Notes under the pieces: generated by a model
Seen by the model: only the letters and a program-made list of their open reading frames with translations
Databases searched by the model: none
What the model was told of the DNA's origin: nothing
Assembly: GCA_965216035.1 (NCBI GenBank)
Contig: CBDCFM010000021.1
Span: forward strand, 1,054,001-1,118,000
Source: G963664115 sp965216035
GTDB taxonomy: Bacteria; Acidobacteriota; Terriglobia; 20CM-2-55-15
Reading direction: 5' to 3'
Length of the DNA: 64,000 bases
Shown here: piece by piece, positions 50,824 through 58,612 of the stretch
How the letters are laid out: every line of letters begins with the position of its first letter
Position numbering within the stretch: position 1 is the first letter of the stretch
Translations under genes and position numbers: made by a program

Positions 50824-51834
50824 ATGGATCATCTCGAAAACCTGGAAGCAGAGTCGATTGAAATCATTCGTGAAGTCGCCGTGACAGCGTCAAAACCGGT
50901 CATGCTCTATTCGATCGGGAAGGACTCGTCGGTCATGCTGCGATTGGCGGAGAAAGCATTTTATCCTGCGACGATCCCGTTTCCGCTGATGCACATCGAC
51001 ACCGGATGGAAGTTCAAGGAGATGATTGCATTTCGCGACCGGATGGCCCGAGAGGCACGGTTCGAGCTGATCACGTATACGAACCCAAGAGGGACCACGG
51101 AAGGTATTGGCCCGATCAGCCATGGTTCCACATACCACACCAACGTGATGAAGACCGAGGCTCTTAAGCAGGCGCTGGACCTGTATGCATTCGATGTTGC
51201 GATGGGGGGGGTGCGAAGGGACGAGGAGCAATCTCGCGCCAAGGAGCGGATCTTCTCCTTTCGCGGTCCAGGACATCAATGGGATCCCAAAGCCCAACGC
51301 CCGGACCTGTGGAACCTGTACAACACGCGCATCAATCCAGGTGACAGCATTCGGATTTTTCCTCTGTCCAACTGGACGGAAGCCGATGTCTGGGCGTACA
51401 TCTATCGGGAGGACATTCCGATCGTAGGGCTTTATTTCGCGGCTGAGCGTCCCGTTGTAAAGCGATTCGAACAGTGGATCATGGTGGATGACGATCGTCT
51501 GCCTCTGGAAACCGATAAGGTGCCCGAGCTACGGATGGTTCGATTCCGGAGCTTGGGTTGCTACCCGCTGACTGCGGCAATTGAAAGCACGGCGACGACG
51601 GTTGAGGAAATCATCAAGCAGACGCTCGGTGCCCGTACGTCCGAGCGCCGTGGCCGGGTCATAGGCCACGATTGCAAATCTTCTAGAAAAGCGGCTCCAC
51701 GCGAATGCGCGACTCACCTACATTCTCGACGGCGACAACGTCCGCCACGGGCTCAACCGAGATCTGGGTTTCACCGCGGCCGACCGCGTGGAGAACATTC
51801 GGCGCGTCGCAGAGGTGGTCCACCTGATGGTTGA
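50824..51834 (+). CDS. cysD: Sulfate adenylyltransferase subunit 2 (CysD) with a replaced C-terminus
   Basis: The first 283 residues are a normal CysD: PP-loop YSIGKDSSVML, HIDTGWKFKEM, SHGSTYHTNVMKTEALKQAL, GGVRRDEEQSRAKERIFSFR, WNLYNTRINPGDSIRIFPLS, WTEADVWAYI and TLGARTSERRGRVIGHD. CysD catalyses ATP sulfurylation with its GTPase partner CysN. The usual last 17 or so residues (ending in a KREGYF-type tail) are missing; from about 51673 the frame runs out of phase through the 5' part of a cysC sequence and adds about 50 Arg-rich residues (SRRRQRPPRAQPRSG). The cause appears to be a deletion that joined cysD to cysC. Activity is doubtful without CysN. Confidence 0.88.
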   Translation: MDHLENLEAESIEIIREVAVTASKPVMLYSIGKDSSVMLRLAEKAFYPATIPFPLMHIDTGWKFKEMIAFRDRMAREARFELITYTNPRGTTEGIGPISHGSTYHTNVMKTEALKQALDLYAFDVAMGGVRRDEEQSRAKERIFSFRGPGHQWDPKAQRPDLWNLYNTRINPGDSIRIFPLSNWTEADVWAYIYREDIPIVGLYFAAERPVVKRFEQWIMVDDDRLPLETDKVPELRMVRFRSLGCYPLTAAIESTATTVEEIIKQTLGARTSERRGRVIGHDCKSSRKAAPRECATHLHSRRRQRPPRAQPRSGFHRGRPRGEHSARRRGGPPDG

Positions 51835-52132
51835 CGCGGGTCTGATCGTGATTGTCGCCTTCATTTCCCCATTTCGGGCGGAACGTGAGTTCGCCCGGAG
51901 TCTGTTTGAAGAAGGGGAGTTCGTCGAGGTGTTTGTCAACACGCCTATCGAGGAATGCGAACGCCGGGACACAAAAGGCCTGTACGCCAAAGCCCGGAGG
52001 GGCGAGTTGAAGAACTTCACCGGAATCGACAGTCGCTACGAGGTGCCTGAGAGACCGGAACGGGTCTTCACAACCATCGAGCGCACGCCGGAGGACTCCG
52101 TTGAGCAGATAGTGCGTTACTTGGATGATTGA
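51668..52132 (+). pseudogene. cysC: 5'-truncated adenylylsulfate kinase (cysC / C-terminal part of cysNC)
   Basis: In a different frame from cysD, codons from 51668 read TIANLLEKRLHANARLTYIL, DGDNVRHGLNRDLGFTAADRVENIRR, FISPFRAEREFARSLF, VNTPIEECERRDTKGLYAKAR and GIDSRYEVPERPE, a complete APS kinase from just after the P-loop to the C-terminus. The GxSGxGKS Walker A is missing, and a TAG lies immediately upstream in this frame, so it cannot be a working kinase. An internal ATG at 51788 would give only a fragment. In related genomes cysD is followed by cysN or a cysNC fusion; here that stretch is gone. Confidence 0.88.
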
Positions 52133-52192
52133 TCAACTGTGGCTCCTCGGAGGCGCTGTCGGGCAGGGGCTACCCCACGGGAGTAGACAACC

Positions 52193-53011
52193 ATGACGAT
52201 AGGATCCGACGACGGCCTCCTTGCGAAGCTGACGGCAATCACATGGCAGGCGGGCGATAGAATCATGGATGTCTACGCCGGCGAGATTGTGGCGGTGACC
52301 AAGTCGGATGGCTCCCCGTTGACGGCGGCGGATGAAGCGGCCAACGATCTTATATGCGACCAGCTGGCGCTGTTGTCGGAAGACATTCCGATTCTCTCCG
52401 AAGAAGGTGGACGTGATTTCACCCCACCCGAGGGTGGGCCCTACTGGGCTGTGGACCCCTTGGATGGGACGAAGGAGTTCATTGCGAGGAATGCAGACTT
52501 CACGGTAAACATTGCGCTGATTGAGCTGGGCAGACCGGTCCTGGGCGTGGTATTTGCGCCTGCGTTGGGCAAGACCTATGCCGCTGATGGCCAAGGCGCC
52601 TGGCGGAAGACGGGTGACGGTCCGTGGCAGGCGATCTCGGTGGAACGATTCGAAACGGATCAGCCGTGCAGGATCGTGGTCAGTCGGCGTCATGGATTGG
52701 CTGATTTGGAAGCGATGCTGGGGGACATCCCCAACCATGAACTGATTCCGATGGGAAGTTCCCTGAAGTTCTGTGCCGTGGCCGACGGTTCCGCCCACCT
52801 GTATCCCCGATTGGGGCCCACGAACATATGGGACACTGCGGCCGCTCACGCCGTTGTCAGCCAGGCGGGGGGCTTCGTCCTAGGGATCGACGGAGATGAA
52901 CTCCGCTATTCCGATCCCGCCCATACACTCAATCCGCCCTTCGTGGTCTCGGGCGACAAAAAGCTTGCGCTTGATCTGATCTCAAGTTTTGGCTCCCGAT
53001 CGGATCGGTAG
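52193..53011 (+). CDS. cysQ: 3'(2'),5'-bisphosphate nucleotidase CysQ
   Basis: 272 residues of the inositol-phosphatase superfamily. Metal-site motifs: ILSEEGGRDF (Glu), WAVDPLDGTKEFI (D-P-L-D-G-T) and NIWDTAAAHAVVSQAGG (W-D-x-A-x-x-x). KSDGSPLTAADEAAN near the N-terminus is typical of CysQ. It hydrolyses PAP/PAPS to AMP and phosphate, part of sulfate assimilation. It follows the cysC remnant by 60 bp in the same direction, consistent with a cysD-cysN(C)-cysQ operon before the deletion. Confidence 0.94.
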   Translation: MTIGSDDGLLAKLTAITWQAGDRIMDVYAGEIVAVTKSDGSPLTAADEAANDLICDQLALLSEDIPILSEEGGRDFTPPEGGPYWAVDPLDGTKEFIARNADFTVNIALIELGRPVLGVVFAPALGKTYAADGQGAWRKTGDGPWQAISVERFETDQPCRIVVSRRHGLADLEAMLGDIPNHELIPMGSSLKFCAVADGSAHLYPRLGPTNIWDTAAAHAVVSQAGGFVLGIDGDELRYSDPAHTLNPPFVVSGDKKLALDLISSFGSRSDR

Positions 53012-53048
53012 GTTCCTCGAGGCGGGTCTTCGATCGTCGTTCTGCCAC

Positions 53049-53549
53049 TTAGCCCATGCTGCCTTCGTCAGCGGACGGGCCGTAAATGGATGGAACCGAC
53101 ACGTTGAGTTCACGCAGGTACACCGAAAGCTGTCCACGGTGGTGGATGACGTGGTTCAGGACGAAAGTGCGGACAACGGCGAGTTTGGGCATGGTCATCA
53201 GCGTCGCATCGCCGTTCTTCAGCGACCAGTCCTTCATTAACGTCTCGTCGTTGCACCCGGCAATCGCCTTCCGAGCCGCTGCGACGTTCTTGTCGAAAAA
53301 TTCTAGAACTTCGGCAGTCGAACCGCCCTCAAATGGTGTAATGCCAGCTGCGAGATCCAGGAAATCATGATCGACAGTGGCGCTGGCCCATGTCGGTATT
53401 TCGGCAACGTGCGAGGCAAGCCGGCCGGCGGTCATGGATTTTTCATGAGGCTTCCAGCCGTATTTGTCTTCGGGAACGCGCTCAACAACGATCCGCGAGG
53501 TCGCCATTTCTTGATCGAATTCAGGTATGAGAGTAGCGCTCAATGCCAT
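53049..53549 (-). CDS. DinB-family putative metal-dependent protein
   Basis: 166 residues forming a four-helix bundle. The three metal-ligand histidines typical of DinB/YfiT proteins are in TAGRLASHVAEIPTW (about residue 47) and LNHVIHHRGQLSVYLRELN (about 135-140). DKYGWKPHEKSM and the ending VPSIYGPSADE are also family-like. The biochemical role is not known; some members are thiol-S-transferases. GGAGGAAAATAG precedes the ATG. It is convergent with cysQ. Confidence 0.9.
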   Translation of the reverse strand: MALSATLIPEFDQEMATSRIVVERVPEDKYGWKPHEKSMTAGRLASHVAEIPTWASATVDHDFLDLAAGITPFEGGSTAEVLEFFDKNVAAARKAIAGCNDETLMKDWSLKNGDATLMTMPKLAVVRTFVLNHVIHHRGQLSVYLRELNVSVPSIYGPSADEGSMG

Positions 53550-53639
53550 CTATTTTCCTCCAGCAAATTGAGAGAAGCCGAAGCATCTTAACATCAACTG
53601 TTGGTGGTATCATTGTTTTCTCCAACGGAGGCTAATGAG

Positions 53640-54752
53640 ATGAAATTGACGTGTTTTGCGTTACTCGGCGCAGTCGTATTGCTGCCGCTGTTGCCGCTGC
53701 CTGCTGCGGGCGGGCAACTGTTGACACCGTGGGGCGATCCGGACCTACAGGGGATATGGAGCAATCCGTACGTGACACCGCTGGAACGGCCGGAAGAGTT
53801 CGGTACGAGGGAGTTCTTGACAGAAGACGAAATCGCTGCCGCCGAGACACAGCTGGTTGAACGATCCCAGCTGCCGGGTCGGGATAGCCGCGCCGAAGCG
53901 GGGACAGAAAGGGATGTCGCCCTTGCCTACAACAATCATTGGTTCGGTGACCCGTCTTTTTCGCGGGGCCCGCGTACCTCACAGATCGTCGACCCACCGG
54001 ACGGCAGAATTCCTCAGCTGACGCCCGAGGCTCAGAACAGAATTGCCGCAAAAAGAGAGTTTCTCCAGGCATTGCTCCAGGGCACGTCTGGCGGCAGACC
54101 CGGACCGATCTCACCCCGACGATCGGATCCTTCCCCAGATTACAATCTGGATCGGATCAATCGTACGGATGGTCCCGAAGACCGAAGCGGGCCCGAACGA
54201 TGTTTTGGTTTCAGCCTGCCCGTATTGCTCCAATCCGGAACCTTCGGGGGGGTGGCGCGGATCGTGCAGTCTCCGGGAAGCGTGGGGATTAACTACGATA
54301 TGGGTCAGGGTCAGGGCTTCAGTCGAATTATCCCCATTACGGACCGGCCCCATCTTCCGGAACACATGCGGCAGCGCTACGGCGACGCTCGTGGCCGGTG
54401 GGAGGGCGATACGCTGGTCGTCAACGTTACCAATTTTGAGCAACAGACGAATTTCCGTGGATCCCGAGAACACCTCCATCTGGTCGAACGTTACCGGCGG
54501 ATCGATGCCGATACGCTGGCGTTCCAGGTCACCATAGACGATCCGACCACGTTCACGGCACCGTTTACGGCTGTCCAGGAGCTGACGAAAAACAGCGATC
54601 AGGCGAATCAGGTCTACGAGGGAGGCTGCCACGAAGGCAACTACGGCATGATCGGCATGCTCGTGAACACGCGCGCTGCCGAGAAGGCTTTTGCGGAAGG
54701 GCGGGGCCCGGATCCGGCGACCCAGGACAACGCCACCGGCGGTGGCGGGTAG
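53640..54752 (+). CDS. Secreted protein of the acidobacterial GRWEGDTLVV family (type B)
   Basis: About 370 residues. The ATG at 53640 is preceded by GGAGG and begins a signal peptide (CFALLGAVVLLPLLPLPAAGG). The mature part opens LLTPWGDPDLQGIWSNPYV, then FLTEDEIAAAETQLVER, IVDPPDGRIPQLTPEAQNR, RWEGDTLVVNVTNFEQQ, HLHLVERYRRIDADTLAF, TIDDPTTFTAPFTAV and the HEGNYGM ending. It is the same subtype as the gene at 2944-4002, with which it shares the order of every motif. The function is unknown. It is divergent from the DinB gene and convergent with the DUF6152/type A pair. Confidence 0.87.
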   Translation: MKLTCFALLGAVVLLPLLPLPAAGGQLLTPWGDPDLQGIWSNPYVTPLERPEEFGTREFLTEDEIAAAETQLVERSQLPGRDSRAEAGTERDVALAYNNHWFGDPSFSRGPRTSQIVDPPDGRIPQLTPEAQNRIAAKREFLQALLQGTSGGRPGPISPRRSDPSPDYNLDRINRTDGPEDRSGPERCFGFSLPVLLQSGTFGGVARIVQSPGSVGINYDMGQGQGFSRIIPITDRPHLPEHMRQRYGDARGRWEGDTLVVNVTNFEQQTNFRGSREHLHLVERYRRIDADTLAFQVTIDDPTTFTAPFTAVQELTKNSDQANQVYEGGCHEGNYGMIGMLVNTRAAEKAFAEGRGPDPATQDNATGGGG

Positions 54753-54882
54753 TCGACAGAACCCCGGAATGTGTCTACTTGCTTTTCTCCAACAGCTAGT
54801 AGATTCGCCGTGGAGCGCCGGGCTTCATCAATTGATATACGCCTGTTCCCGCATCGGATTTTATTGCTAGGTGCCGCGTCCC

Positions 54883-54958
54883 GTCTCAGGGGCGCTCTCC
54901 CGACTCAGGGGCGCTTTCCCGACTCAGGGGCGCTTTCCCGACTCAGGGGCGCTCTCTG
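54883..54958. repeat. Four tandem 19-bp repeats at the end of a DUF6152 gene
   Basis: The unit GACTCAGGGGCGCTTTCCC is repeated four times head to tail with one or two changes in the outer copies. The last copy includes the stop codon of the leftward DUF6152 gene at 54943-54945. The unit has an AGCGCC core that is partly self-complementary when read with its neighbour. It could be transcription-terminating or simple slippage. Confidence 0.8.
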
Positions 54959-55353
54959 GGCGTCCCCGCCGATCCCAGGAACAACGTCCTTCCGTCGGGA
55001 AGCGTGAGGTCCCTGCCGTTTGCTCGGCGTGAACCATCCTTCGCACGATAACCATCGACAACGATCTCGGTTCCCGCCACCAGCGAGTCTCTTGTAAAGC
55101 CACGCCGGTACAATACATTAGGAGTACCTGCCTCAATTGCCCATCTTTCTAAAGTTCCATCGGGTAATGTCACTTCGACTTGAATCCACGCGTGCGGATT
55201 CGTCCATTGCATGCGCACGACTTTAGCTGTGAAATGGACCGGGCTATTGGCGTCAAATTCGGCCGCAAATGCATGATGTGCCGATGCGGGTAACGCGGCC
55301 AGGATTAGAAACATCCCAATCGTCATAGCTGTAAAGGTTAATTTTACGGGCAT
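54943..55353 (-). CDS. DUF6152 family exported protein
   Basis: About 136 residues. The ATG at 55353 follows GGAGG by nine bases and begins the signal peptide (TAMTIGMFLILAALPASA), cleaved before HHAFAAEFDANSPVHF. WTNPHAWIQVEVTLPDGT, IEAGTPNVLYRRGFTRDSL and YRAKDGSRRANGRDLTLPDG make it a close relative of the 4507-4905 protein. A start 16 codons upstream is open but unlikely. It is probably co-transcribed with the upstream type A gene, 78 bp away. Its stop codon lies in a 19-bp tandem repeat. Confidence 0.88.
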   Translation of the reverse strand: MPVKLTFTAMTIGMFLILAALPASAHHAFAAEFDANSPVHFTAKVVRMQWTNPHAWIQVEVTLPDGTLERWAIEAGTPNVLYRRGFTRDSLVAGTEIVVDGYRAKDGSRRANGRDLTLPDGRTLFLGSAGTPRERP

Positions 55354-55430
55354 CGGATGCGTCCTCCGTGGTGGGTTGACTGAGTCAGGTTTACAGAGCA
55401 TCGCTGCGCAGTATTGGGCATTACTGAGCC

Positions 55431-56420
55431 CTATTGTTCAAGAGGCGGATTGCCCGACCAATGCAGTTCGTATACATCTTCACCCGGCGGAACCTTGCGC
55501 GTGATGTCGATGTCCATCGTCCGACCTTCCCAGCGCGTGACGAGCGGCTCCCTGCGCAGATGCCCGTAAAGCGTTTCTTCGACATGCTCGAAGCACCTGA
55601 AGTCCAAGACCTGAGCGTTGGCCTCGAGCCTGCGGTAGAGCGGAATGCTGATGGTCCACGGGCGGGTGAATACCTTCGAGTCGTCGATCGTCGCTTCGTA
55701 GCGGATCGCATTCCGGCTGATGGGCGTGTATCGCTCGACAACGTGCAGAGCGTCGCTATGGAAATTTCCGGATCTGTCGAACCAGGTGTACGGTGTGAAG
55801 TTTGAGACTTCGACGACCAGCGTATCTCCTTCCCAGCGCCCAACTGAGTACCCCATGAAGGCCTCGCCCGGATAGGGGGCGACTGTGTCGAGATTGATGG
55901 TTCTTTGAGCGTTCGCGAACTCGAAGACCATCATGATCTTATTGGTGCCCTGAACAATCTGGAACGGATACGGAAGATACATCGCGCGTGGCACTCCCGG
56001 CATGTAGCATTTCAGTTCCGGGTCGCGATCCAGCCAGTTTATCGCATTCTCGAGTTTCCGCTGGGCCGCCCAGGGCTGGTAGGGAATCTCGTCGCCGTCG
56101 ACCACGCCCAAACCGGGTGGTACCCACCCCATCGTACCCAGGGCGACTACGGGTGCCGCCAGAATCGGGACATCGGCGTACACCCCGGCCTGGGCAACCA
56201 ATGGGCGCGCTCCATGGGACTGAAGGTCCCAATTCGCCGTGCTATGGGTTTGCCATATGCCGCTGAAGTCGGGCCTGCCGTCTGCGGTTCGGGCCGGTCC
56301 TGGCGCCACGCTTCGGGAGTCCATATTGAGGCTGGACGTAAGCATCAGTGCGAGGGCCGCCCCGCCCGCGATGGCGGCGGTCACGATTATGATTATTGCG
56401 TCTCTGAATCTGTTTTGCAT
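55431..56420 (-). CDS. Secreted protein of the acidobacterial GRWEGDTLVV family (type A)
   Basis: About 329 residues with an N-terminal membrane or signal segment (AIIIIVTAAIAGGAALALML). Motifs: RPDFSGIWQTHSTANWDLQS, IPYQPWAAQRKLENA, ELKCYMPGVPRAMYLPYPF, SVGRWEGDTLVVEVSNFTPY, ERYTPISRNAIRYEATIDD, FTRPWTISIPLYRRLEA and LYGHLRREPL. It is a clear paralogue of the 1894-2826 protein, motif for motif, including the CxxPGxPRAxYxPYP core. The ATG at 56420 is used; a GTG five codons upstream is possible. The function is unknown. Confidence 0.87.
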   Translation of the reverse strand: MQNRFRDAIIIIVTAAIAGGAALALMLTSSLNMDSRSVAPGPARTADGRPDFSGIWQTHSTANWDLQSHGARPLVAQAGVYADVPILAAPVVALGTMGWVPPGLGVVDGDEIPYQPWAAQRKLENAINWLDRDPELKCYMPGVPRAMYLPYPFQIVQGTNKIMMVFEFANAQRTINLDTVAPYPGEAFMGYSVGRWEGDTLVVEVSNFTPYTWFDRSGNFHSDALHVVERYTPISRNAIRYEATIDDSKVFTRPWTISIPLYRRLEANAQVLDFRCFEHVEETLYGHLRREPLVTRWEGRTMDIDITRKVPPGEDVYELHWSGNPPLEQ

Positions 56421-56959
56421 GCGTCGAATCCCCACCTCAACTGAACGTCGTCAAGGGATCGGTGGAAGAGAATTCCAGCCGGCCCGCAGGTGTTGATCCC
56501 GGGCCGCCCCACAGGTCGTATCGGCTGCATGTTGCTCCATCAAATTAACAAAGTCAACATTGTCCCTTCCCGGCTGTGCCGCAGTTTTGAGTTCAGCTGA
56601 CCCCCGGGAGGGGGATGCGCTCCCTCGACTACGGTCACGGGCTGACAGAGCCCTCCGTAGGGGTCAGCGACGCCCACGAGGGGTGGCAGGGCGTGCGATG
56701 AATCCTCACGCCGCATATGTCCTGCGCCGCTTGAAAGGAAGTGAAGACTCCTTCGGACGCACAATGTGAGTGGTGATGACGCGAGGCATTCGAGGACCAA
56801 GCGACCGAAGTTCTTGGTCATCGAACTGCTACATCCTGTCGGGGAGAACGCCCCGGCCGCATTGCTAATCGGGAAACATGATCGGCTTGTTCTCGCATGT
56901 GCCAGGCGACGTGCTCCAGGCTGACAGTCTTCGATCGCCGTTGGCAGGAGGTATATGAA
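56421..56959. other. Divergent intergenic region; nothing recognised
   Basis: About 540 bp. A leftward frame across it (to 56540) has biased composition but no start site, family motif or ribosome binding site that I would support. No RNA gene or repeat was identified. Confidence 0.35.
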
Positions 56960-57367
56960 TTGAACCGATCGACAAGTTTTCAACGACTTGCAATGATTTC
57001 CATCGTTGTAGTGGTGTTCTTGGCGGCCTGTCGACCCGCGTTCCAGGTTTGGGTGACGGATTTTCGGGGTGGCGCGCGACCTTCTTTTTACGAAGGCGAG
57101 CCCCTTAAAATGTACGTACACTGGGACAGGGAGGACAGAGACAAGGCCGTTAACTGTCAAGTGGTTGACACGTTTACCGGTGAAACCAATTGGAAAGGGC
57201 AAGCTATTGTCCCTGCCGCCGAAACCGGGGCACTCCAAGCTCTTGTCTTCGATTCGCCGCTACCTCAGAACGGCCAATTCGGATTGCGGGCGGGTACCTA
57301 TGAGTGGGCATGTGATCTGGATGCCCATGTGAGTTCGTCAGTCTATTTCGATATCGTTGCGCGTTAG
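56960..57367 (+). CDS. Small lipoprotein of unknown function
   Basis: 135 residues. The TTG at 56960 has a full AGGAGG eight bases upstream, better than any other start. The signal (MISIVVVVFLAAC) ends in an LAAC lipobox with Cys24, so the mature protein is lipid-anchored. The mature part is a single beta-rich domain (FYEGEPLKMYVHWDREDRD, QVVDTFTGETNWKG, LRAGTYEWACDLD). No family is recognised; it may be an immunoglobulin-like accessory protein. It stands alone between large gaps. Confidence 0.7.
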   Translation: MNRSTSFQRLAMISIVVVVFLAACRPAFQVWVTDFRGGARPSFYEGEPLKMYVHWDREDRDKAVNCQVVDTFTGETNWKGQAIVPAAETGALQALVFDSPLPQNGQFGLRAGTYEWACDLDAHVSSSVYFDIVAR

Positions 57368-57871
57368 TCGGTATCCGCGCAGGGACCAACTCAGCAATGC
57401 CAGCCTATTGGGTCGGTCACGAATCTCCCTGATTATACTTTGACCTGAGACTCGGGTCCTGACCGAGAAATTTGCGATAGATGAGTTTGCTCGCTCGTTT
57501 ATTCGGACGTCCTGTCTGAACAAGCGGCGACCCCCGCCATCATCCTGCTGGCGAAGCCTGCAGGACTCCTGCACGCAAAAAGGGACAGCGATGCGCGGCG
57601 TGAGTCGCTCGACACGTAAAATTGGGTACAAGCCGAGGGCCGGGTCAACTGAAGTCGCGACCGGTGATCTTCTGCTTAGCCATTCAAATCGTTCCGTTCA
57701 AAAAAGTTTATCTGGGTTTTTTGAGGATTTTTGTGAAAAATGCTGTGACAAGCAACCTGAGGCATCGATCGTGACCGGTTTCAAACGAAGGGGAAACCGA
57801 TCAGCACGGTTATCGATCGCGATTCTGGATAGAATGAAAGTGTCTGAGACCCTAGCACGGAGGAAACGGTT
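57368..57871. other. Intergenic region with AT-rich segment
   Basis: 504 bp. The part around 57690-57745 is clearly more AT-rich than the rest of the window (runs of A and T), as in promoter or transferred DNA. A six-bp hairpin CGGTTT/AAACCG lies near 57776. No gene is supported. Confidence 0.35.
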
Positions 57872-58360
57872 GTGGGTAAAGCAGGAGAAGCACCTGACGT
57901 CGAACTCTACATGGAACGCGTGCGAATCATATGCAGTGGGATTGCAGGCGAAGAATTCTTGCCGCTGGTTGAACAGGCCGAGATGCTGACTTTTGGCGAT
58001 GACGACACGCAACTTGAGCCAGCACGGCAGCTCTATCAGCGTGCTTTTGATCTCTTCCGCAAAGGCTACGGGCGGTTCCTGGAAAGTCCGGAAACCTACG
58101 AAGCTCTCGTCACGTGGAAGGAAGAGACCACACTTCCATGGAGGGGGGATGGGGCGGTAGTCGAGGGTTCGGGGCGACCTGGAGTTCACGAAGCGCTGTT
58201 TGAAGGCTATGACGACAGTCTGAGCGACTACCTTTTCTGTCTTGCTCAGCTAGCGGACGTATACCGACGGGAAGGTCGGACCTCCAAGGCAGCGGACTGT
58301 AATTCTCGTGCTGAAGAGCTGCGTCTCTTTGCTCAAATGATGAGCCGGGATCAGAATTAA
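57872..58360 (+). CDS. Hypothetical acidic soluble protein
   Basis: 162 residues, no signal peptide. The GTG start has GAGGA seven bases upstream. The protein is helical and acidic (ERVRIICSGIAGEEFLPLVEQ, QLYQRAFDLFRKGYGRFLES, YDDSLSDYLFCLAQLADVYR), and the spacing of the last segments (LADVYRREGRTSKAADCNSRAEEL) resembles one TPR hairpin. No named family is recognised. It is followed 250 bp later by the MutS-like gene. Confidence 0.7.
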   Translation: MGKAGEAPDVELYMERVRIICSGIAGEEFLPLVEQAEMLTFGDDDTQLEPARQLYQRAFDLFRKGYGRFLESPETYEALVTWKEETTLPWRGDGAVVEGSGRPGVHEALFEGYDDSLSDYLFCLAQLADVYRREGRTSKAADCNSRAEELRLFAQMMSRDQN

Positions 58361-58612
58361 TTCGGCCTTTACTTGTTCAGTGAGCGGGTCGTTGCGAGGG
58401 CATCGTCAACCTGGGGCGACCTCCGCCCGGCGGGCCGGTTTACATCGAGTTGATCTCGCTCTCATCGTTACCGCTGTCTCCGCGAAACTGTCAGCCACTC
58501 CCTGCGGCTCTACTACGAGTGCGATGCGAGGTGGGGACAAGTCACTGCTTCCAAGAGATTCACAATTTCTTGAGTCGTGTCTGCCAAGACCGCAGAGGAT
58601 CTGGAGGTTGAT

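Noticed and set aside
54883..54958. Possible CRISPR array
   Set aside because: The 19-bp units are directly tandem with no unique spacers, and no cas genes are near.
56540..57238. A 232-codon minus-strand frame overlapping the small lipoprotein gene
   Set aside because: The lipoprotein on the plus strand has a full AGGAGG and a lipobox; the minus frame has neither a start site nor motifs.
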